From contig OX393577.1 in assembly GCA_947652605.1 (NCBI GenBank), forward strand, positions 61,838,108-61,902,107: a stretch of DNA of 64,000 nucleotides. The letters are read 5' to 3'. A program made the translations under genes and the position numbers. How positions within the stretch are numbered: the first letter of the stretch is position 1; each line of letters starts with the position of its first letter. Shown piece by piece: positions 57,632 through 64,000 of this stretch. Below the pieces are notes generated by a model, which did not search any database, was not told where the DNA came from, and saw only the letters and a list, made by a program, of their open reading frames with translations. The DNA comes from Elmis aenea (taxonomy: Eukaryota; Arthropoda; Insecta; Coleoptera; Elmidae).

Positions 57632-58954
57632 ATTTAAGGCAATGGACAAGGATGATGTCAATAGTACTATTCAAAGCTGCGGTAATAAAAATAATATGGA
57701 CCACATTCATCGCCCATTGTAAGCTGAACACACAGCAGTGTTACTAAAGATGTAAGAAAAACGCGGTTTCAAGATTTATTTACACAAAGCATTACCCATG
57801 CAACACTTCCATTCGATTGTAAGACTGCAAAAAAGTGTAAATGTAAGCAACATAGCGGTACACAATGAAGTATTAGCTTCACAGAACTATAAAAGTCCCT
57901 TTAGCGGCCCAGCAAGAGTAGGCGTTGCCACACAATAAGGAATTTTAACAACTGTTAAAATTTGTAGTCGATAAAAAACCACCGAAACCCGAACAACCTG
58001 TACGCGAAGCAATTACAGGCACTCGTCAATGAGACCGTCGGCTCCTAAAAAGAAAATCCACCATAAAAATGGATAGAAACATGACTTTCGATACGAGAGC
58101 ACAACTGTGTCATGTTTTTAGCTCCGAGAAAGCGTTCATCTATGACAATATTGTATTTTTTCGGTTGTAATACAATTCGTTTTTTTTTTCTCCGGGTACG
58201 TGTTGTGACACTTGACGTGATCGCGAAGCTCATAGTTAATGAACACGAGCCTCAAGTCCTATAATGTCGTTTCGCAGACGATAAATCTTGGGAAGTGCGA
58301 AACACACTACGAGCTGTTCTTTTCTGGTTCTTTTTCAATACTAACTAATCTCTGTTTGATCTTAATCGTTTAAAAAAGATTGTCACAGTTTAAACTGAGC
58401 TTGATAAAAAAATGTCTACTACAAACGTCTAACAACTGGAGATACGCTTGTTTAAATTATCATGGTTGATTTGTAATGGGTGTTTATTAGACTCGAAACA
58501 ATGAAATAATGAACATGGTCTGCCAAATTTCTAAGCTGGACCTTTGTTTCACAGCCAGTGCAAATACAATAAAACCCTGAACTAATTGAAATCTGAAACA
58601 GTTGTCGTTTAAATCTAATATTATGGGCTAAGGCTGTACTTTAATTTGTTTATGCTATTGATTAAGAGTTTAAAATTTTTTGTGTCCATATGGTAATCTC
58701 GCTTATTATGAAGGGGAAATTTAAATTTGTCAAAAGTTGCTTAATTTTATGTGATACCAAAACAAATTTGAAGTACCTGCAACCATTTTCATCTGAACAA
58801 GAAAAATATACAACAAAAACTTGTTTTTTTTTTGCTGTAATTTGTTAATAAATCGTTTTTTTTTTTTTAATTTCACAGTTTCTTTAATACATAAACATTT
58901 GTTGTGCTATTAAGCCGTTTATTTTAAAAGTAGCGTAAGCAACTTTTGTGTTAT
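57632..58954. other. Unassigned; less AT-rich 57890-58330
   Basis: The minus ORF 58233-58045 is Lys/Arg-rich (TRTRRKKKR) without a known domain. I see no repeat ends. Confidence 0.35.
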
Positions 58955-59080
58955 TTTATAATATTAAATGCTTGCATTTTAGTGTGCTTACAAATGTTTA
59001 TGTTAACTGTAGAGAAATTTCAATTTTATTTGTTATAGCGGTTACTTATATTTTTCTCGGTACCTATAGATAATTTTGCA
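58955..59080 (+). repeat. Diverged dispersed repeat, copy 2
   Basis: Colinear with 9045-9170. Confidence 0.5.
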
Positions 59081-59135
59081 CAAACATTGCCCAACTCAAC
59101 TTATTCTTAAAGACACGATATTTAATTTTTTTTAC

Positions 59136-59440
59136 CACGACTAATGCAAATGACCCTTACCGTACAGCCTGCATGCCCAGCAAGTGAGTTATAACGCACG
59201 GAAAGCAAAATGCACACTTGTCTAGAAATGTCAAAGTTGGCTTACGTCAAAATTGACAAGACAACGTAATTACATGTGTATGTTAGCAAAAAAGCCCTTA
59301 AAACCGTAGGTATTATGTGATCGTGGAAAAAGTAAGCTACATACCACTAGTTGTAAGGTTATTCCGCACTCACAGAGATACGCAACTTTTCCACTTGTGC
59401 GTAATGTGCTTCTTACAACTCTTGTTATGTAATATACTCG
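59136..59440 (+). repeat. Dispersed repeat B copy 1
   Basis: Shares with 61312-61735 the ordered blocks GCATGC, AAGTGAGTTRTAA, CTAGAAATGTCAAAGT, GGCTTACGTCAA, GTAGGTATTATGTGATCGT, GAAAAAGTAAGCTA and TACAACTCT. Non-coding. Confidence 0.75.
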
Positions 59441-59845
59441 TACAATTTTATCCTTGGGCTTATTTTTTGATTTCGAAAATAAATGGACCGTCAATTGTAA
59501 AAGTAGTGTTATGTATTTAAAAAAAATAATTATAAGATTGACTTGAGACCTCGACAACAGCACTTATTCAACTAATTTAATCTTTAAGTAACATTTCAAA
59601 AATCCTTTAGGTAGTAGACGAAAAAGGAAGCTGACGTCCTTTCAAAATTACTAAAACCCTTTACAGCTCAGTATATTTTATCTCTTAACTAATCTTACTT
59701 AAATACCTTAAACGTTTAAGTATCTAAGATGAAAGTTAATTAGAAATGTTTGATTCAACTTAAACTAAACTGATTATTGAATAAACTTAATCAAAGTGTA
59801 TAGTAACGTACACCCTCAAACAACAAAACAAATGTTTTCAATTTA
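59441..59845. other. AT-rich spacer, nothing recognised
   Basis: No motif seen. Confidence 0.4.
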
Positions 59846-60100
59846 CAGTGCGAAAAAAAATCTACAACTTTTTCCTTAAAATATTTTTGTACCATTAAGT
59901 ATAATCTAGTAATTACAGATTTAAAAAAAAAACACTTTTATTTTTGTTTATTATCTAGCGTACCATGGAACTTTTTTAAAACATTAAAGCATCACAATAA
60001 TAGATGTCTAAAGAGGAAACAATTTGTCTAATTTAAACTTCTTTGTAGCTCTTACCGTTAACGAGATCCCAATAGTGGCCCTTTTATGTGGACCACCCTG
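59846..60100 (+). mobile_element. 255-bp MITE, family A copy 3
   Basis: Begins TTTA, CAGTGCGAAAAA and ends GGACCACCCTG, TATA. It is the best-preserved of the three copies; see 1479-1730. Confidence 0.8.
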
Positions 60101-60299
60101 TATATACTATGTATCAATTATTTATAGACAATTTACAGTTAATAATTTAAAATACCCACAAGCTTTGACCAATTGAAAAATCGTTATTAAATGACAATCC
60201 GTACTCATTTATAATGAAAATGGTTCAAGTCCATTTCTTGCCTAATTATACGCTAGGTAATGAGTGAATATTTTGATATAAATTAAATGTTTTACTTAC

Positions 60300-60318
60300 G
60301 TTCTGTATGCAGTTCACC
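60300..60318 (-). other. Candidate 19-nt micro-exon
   Basis: On the minus strand a long T-tract ending TTTGTTTCAG precedes GGTGAACTGCATACAGAAC, which is followed by the perfect donor GTAAGT. A TACTAAT branch-point-like motif lies about 25-30 nt upstream of the acceptor. Nineteen nt is not a multiple of three; one frame would read GELHTE. All splice signals are strong and correctly spaced, which is rare by chance. The host gene is not identifiable from this window. Confidence 0.45.
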
Positions 60319-60732
60319 CTGAAACAAAAAAAAACAAACAAATTAGTATGGGCCTCACTTATTGAAATACAATTTTTTATTTTAAAATGGCTTTGATTTA
60401 CATTATTTAAAGTTTAGCATCCAAAAAATTATCATGTATCTTGTTCTATTTTGCAAAGTAATTCCTAGGCTATCGGACATAGCATTTTTTTAAACTTTTA
60501 AACCGTTAGCAAGTATTAGCATACTTAAAAAAAAGTTACAGGCATCAAAGGAAAATATGCTGCCTTTTTTACGCATAGCCTCTTGGAAGTTTTGATGACT
60601 TCAAAGTTTTTTCTATAACCTTTCACTTGGTCGCAATGTAGTTTAAATATTATAAAACTTTTTTCATCATTTTTTGCCAAATCTCATTTCCATTACATTT
60701 TAGTCGCCATCGATGGATGTTTTTATTTACAC

Positions 60733-61014
60733 TTAACCATCTTTATGTATGATTTTTTGCAACATTAACTTATTTGCACTAAACTGTTTCATGAAAGCCT
60801 GGTATGGTTGAGCAAATGTTCTAAAGATTTCGCCGCATGCGTCACACCTTTGTGTATTAGGGTTACCTGTATTTGTTAGATTCCTATTTGTACACAAATC
60901 GAATGCGCATTTTTTACATTTCTCGGTTTTGATTTTGCATGCAGCGTGAGATATGCGGATACATGTGTGATAGATGGATAACCAACTGACAGGTGTCGAA
61001 AAGATATAAAGTTT
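60733..61014 (-). other. Cys-rich open frame without ATG (candidate exon)
   Basis: The minus frame 61014-60733 is open for 93 codons. It contains CIRISHAACKIKTEKCKKCA, FDLCTNRNL, RCDACGEIFRTFAQPYQAF and ends IIHKDG-stop. Two CxxC pairs about 20 residues apart suggest a zinc-binding fold. An acceptor-like ATCTTTTCGACACCTGTCAG lies at its start (exon from 60985). No family recognised. Open frames of this length occur by chance in such AT-rich DNA. Confidence 0.25.
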
Positions 61015-61311
61015 TCACATAAAACCCGCATAAGAATTTGATTTATCGCGACCTGTGAAATTGTTTTCGAAGATTTGACGACGAATTGGTTTGACGAGAA
61101 AACAATTTTTGTTTCTTATGTGCACGTTAAAAAGACAAAAGAATTGAATCCATACGGGATGTTTCAAGAAATATTATTCGTTTACGGATCTATTTATATT
61201 TAAATATACTTTTCAATAAAACTATTTGGTCCAACTTTACTTAGATTTGATCGCGCTAAAGCGACAATGGGTACAAGTTGTTTGCAATTAGTCTACAAGA
61301 ATTTTTTTGCC
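61015..61311. other. Spacer, nothing recognised
   Basis: No motif seen. Confidence 0.35.
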
Positions 61312-61735
61312 TACGACTACTAATGTAAATGACACTTACCATAAAGCCTTCATGCATAGTAAGTGAGTCCTAACGCACAGTAAGCAAAAAGCACAGTTTT
61401 TTTTTAAAGAAATGAACGAAGTAGCTTTACGTCAAACACTGCCTGCATGCATAGTAAGTGAGTTGTAAAGCACGACAAGCAAAATGCGCACTTGACTAGA
61501 AATGTCAAAGTAGGCTTACGTCAAGACAAGACAACATAATTACAAGTGTATATTAGCCAAAAAGTCGTTTAAATCGTAGGTATTATGTGATCGTAGAAAA
61601 AGTAAGCTATATAACACGAGTTGTAAAGCAATTACGCACTAGTGGAAATACGCACTCGCCGGTACGCGGCTCCGTGCGCAACTTTTTCACTCGTGCATAA
61701 TATACCTACTTACAACTCTGTTTATGTAATATACT
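61312..61735 (+). repeat. Dispersed repeat B copy 2 with internal duplication
   Basis: Matches 59136-59440. The first segment (GCATGCATAGTAAGTGAGT...AAGCAAAA) occurs twice, near 61353 and 61446. CACGAGTTGTAA at about 61617 pairs with TTACAACTC at 61710. Confidence 0.75.
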
Positions 61736-62189
61736 ATGATATTAACGCCCTCTTTTTCTTTCTATATTTAATTTTGAGAAACCATATCTGCAAAAATTTA
61801 AGACTTTGTTGGAGAAACAAATATATTGCCTAAGATTCGAAAAAGAGCCTTTTAGGTCACAAAGAAATTTGCTCTACTAAAAAATTTCCCTCGGAAATGT
61901 TAAATAAAAGAAAATCACATAATCATAATAGTAATATAAATAATTTCGGGCGCAATGTACTTATGGAAAAAATGCGTTTTATACAGAATTATGAATATGA
62001 TTTATTTATTTACAAGGAAAATGTACCTAACAATGTAAATAAAACTGTTAATGGATGTATTTGAGGAGATATAAAAAGTGTTTCAACAAGAGATGTAAGA
62101 TTTGTTTTTTAAATAAAATTTCAATGAAGTACCACAACTAATTTTTTAAAATTTTGTTAAAGAAAAAAGACATACATTATTTATAGAAT
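61736..62189. other. AT-rich spacer, nothing recognised
   Basis: No motif seen. Confidence 0.4.
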
Positions 62190-62640
62190 AGCACATCATC
62201 CTAATGGCCACCTCGGCTCTTTTTATGGACCACCACCCTTTTTTGGTAATTTTTCGCAAAGATTCGGCTCTATCTCAGCTATAGGCGCTTCGTGTTGGCT
62301 TTGGGAGTATGAACTGACTGGGGATTATTGGCATAGTCTTTTCCTTCATTATAGACTCAAGTAAAAAAAGGCCAATGGTCTAAGATTGCATGATCTTGGT
62401 GGCCAATTGATGTCGCCATTTCTCGAAATCGAACGACCTGGGAACTTGGAACGCACTTGTGTGGCACGTGGCACAATCTTGTTGGGAGTAGAGGTCCGCT
62501 ATATCCTTATTTCCCAGCTCAGGACACAAAAAGTTGGTTAACTTGGTTGTCCTTATAGCGCACCCCATTGACCACAACAGCCATTCAACATCGTTTTCAA
62601 AGAATTGAGGTGTTTGGGCATTCTTCGACACTTAAACGCA
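62190..62640 (-). pseudogene. Tc1/mariner-like transposase C-terminal remnant
   Basis: The minus strand reads FFENDVEWLLWSMGCAIRTT, ADLYSQQDCATCHTSAFQV (matching WFQQDGATCHTA around the second catalytic Asp, which is kept). After frameshifts it reads YANNPQSVHTPKANTKRL and AEIEP-like, then SRGGH near 62205, which is the usual C-terminal end of these proteins. The WPPRSCDLTPLDFF block, with the third catalytic residue, is unrecognisable. No terminal repeats were identified around it. Confidence 0.7.
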
Positions 62641-64000
62641 GAGATGGGCAAGCTATAGCAGTCGAAACTAATCTGACAAGTCAGAGAGGAAGTGTCTAAA
62701 CGATCAAGTTTTGACACGATTCGGCGAATGAATAAAATTCAGTGCAACGTAACTCACAGATAAATTGCGCCTGACAAAGGGTTAAAGTATATTCATATAC
62801 GATGTCTTTTTACTTGATGGGTTTTATAACAAGCTTGTTCCTAAGTATGTTATTGAATATGATATTTTTTTTTGGGGTTGTTTGGCATTGGACTGGATTA
62901 CAAGCAAAAATAGATGGTTTAGGTCTCCGTAAGACTGCCTGTCACATGGACATGCTGGGCTATCGTTTACTCCTATTTTATGAAGATGGGAGGGAAAGTT
63001 GCCATGATTTAATTTTAGTCGGCTAATGGTTGCTGAATATGATTTGCTGACATTGAAAGATGTTATGTGTGGAATGATGTTTGGTAAAGTGGGGTGTATT
63101 AAAGTTTATTGTGTAGGTGAAGACTGTGCATGATTTTTGCATAACAGTTTTATTGATTCCATAATTAAATAATGCGTTTCATTTTTAACAGGATGACTTT
63201 CAAGTGATATTTAGGGGTTCAGAAACGTAAGACAGAGGATCAGTAACATAATTTTGCATTTCACGCTCCTTCGAGCGTTTTTCAGGATATTATCGATAAA
63301 AACATTTTCCTCTGGAATGTAAATAAAGCAACATTTGTAAACCGATTATGTCAAAGGACATTTTAATTCGGTTTCAACGAGAAAAATTCGTCTCTAAGGA
63401 CTTAACGTCTGCTTAAGGAATAAAAATGGTGTAAACGTATAAAAAGAAGGGGCATAATCTTGAGTCAAGCTTGGTTTTTAGTGTGGTGAATTGACAAATC
63501 AGAATCCCGCCTAAAAAGGCTATCGCGACGCTCGGTGAATAACAAACGACGCTTCGCGTCTTGGCGCCAGTCACTAGACAGTCGTACTCAAGAATCCTGT
63601 AGTTTGCACTTCGTAAAAGTCAGTGGTCGGATTATTATGTAATAAATTTTCTTCAGCCCCACCATCGATCGTTACGAACGACACTGCATTTAAAGTAGGC
63701 TTTGGCTTAAAAAAGATCTCACGCATTTTTGATTAGGTACATCTGGATTTGTGGTGACATCTTTTATTCACTAATCATCAAAGATGGATGTAGACAGGAT
63801 ACATAAATCACCAGAGGATTTTTAATTGTACAAAACTGGTTAAATGCTTAATATTCTTTAAAAAAAAAAACGTTTCTATGTACATATTCTTGGTTTTATA
63901 TGTTATCGATAGTTAAAACTAACAGTTTCTGAAACTGATAACTGACTCATAACACGTTACATAGTGAAGCTTTGTACATGATACAATCTTAAATACAGCT
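62641..64000. other. Unassigned; no proven gene
   Basis: The ORF 62802-63026 has a hydrophobic start and no known domain. Bases 63470-63700 are less AT-rich and hold a small GACGC-TTC-GCGTC hairpin near 63558. An acceptor-like TTTTCTTCAG at about 63647-63656 opens a 26-codon frame (PPSIVTNDTAFKVGFGLKKI) ending at a TAG, which is weak evidence for an exon. Confidence 0.3.

Noticed and set aside
60215..60240. tRNA B-box-like GGTTCAAGTCC
   Set aside because: No A-box or acceptor stem at the proper distance upstream.

Overview
The window looks like nuclear DNA of an arthropod, most likely an insect with a large repeat-rich genome; a beetle is a guess from the repeat style. It is visibly AT-rich. 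It holds Jockey-like, RTE-like and RNase-H-bearing non-LTR retrotransposons, mariner, hAT and PIF/Harbinger relatives, and many TA-flanked elements that begin CAGGGTG and end CACCCTG. No complete host gene, tRNA, rRNA or CRISPR array was found. Such a stretch fits intergenic DNA or a very long intron. The best hint of a host gene is a 19-nt candidate micro-exon on the minus strand at 60300-60318, with textbook acceptor, donor and branch-point-like signals.

Layout. 1-1730: foldback Tc1/mariner-like element whose left end lies off the window, then a small MITE. 5.58-7.87 kb: LINE 3' fragment, short CAGGGTG elements and a 1.1-kb palindrome. 12.1-12.7 kb: TIR element. 13.8-20.2 kb: four LINE fragments, one with a long target-site duplication. 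22.2-22.9 kb: a TIR element inserted in a relative of itself. 24.7-26.2 kb: Jockey RT and mariner remnants. 27.8-28.85 kb: TIR element next to a hAT element with a perfect 8-bp duplication. 31.4-32.8 kb: inverted and duplicated LINE pieces. 35.1-38.9 kb: three-level nest (foldback in a plus-strand LINE in a minus-strand LINE). 39.6-40.6 kb: MITE and a tandem-repeat element. 43.1-44.5 kb: second GCTCC-type hAT copy and a TIR MITE. 45.4-50.3 kb: two opposite PIF/Harbinger copies carrying the same foldback; one foldback also carries a hAT element. 51.3-52.2 kb: mariner, RNase-H LINE and Jockey endonuclease pieces. 55.3-64 kb: foldback, hairpin, dispersed repeats, the micro-exon candidate, a Cys-rich ORF and a transposase remnant.

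How the parts relate. The TA/CAGGGTG elements appear to be non-autonomous derivatives of one IS630-Tc1-mariner group. The window-start element keeps a transposase C-terminus, and the foldback inside the Harbinger copies keeps what looks like a transposase N-terminus. Where a foldback split a LINE ORF, removing the element plus one TA restores the reading frame, so the termini and the duplication can be read directly. All transposase and reverse-transcriptase sequences seen are broken. Family names come from recognised protein motifs, not from searches.
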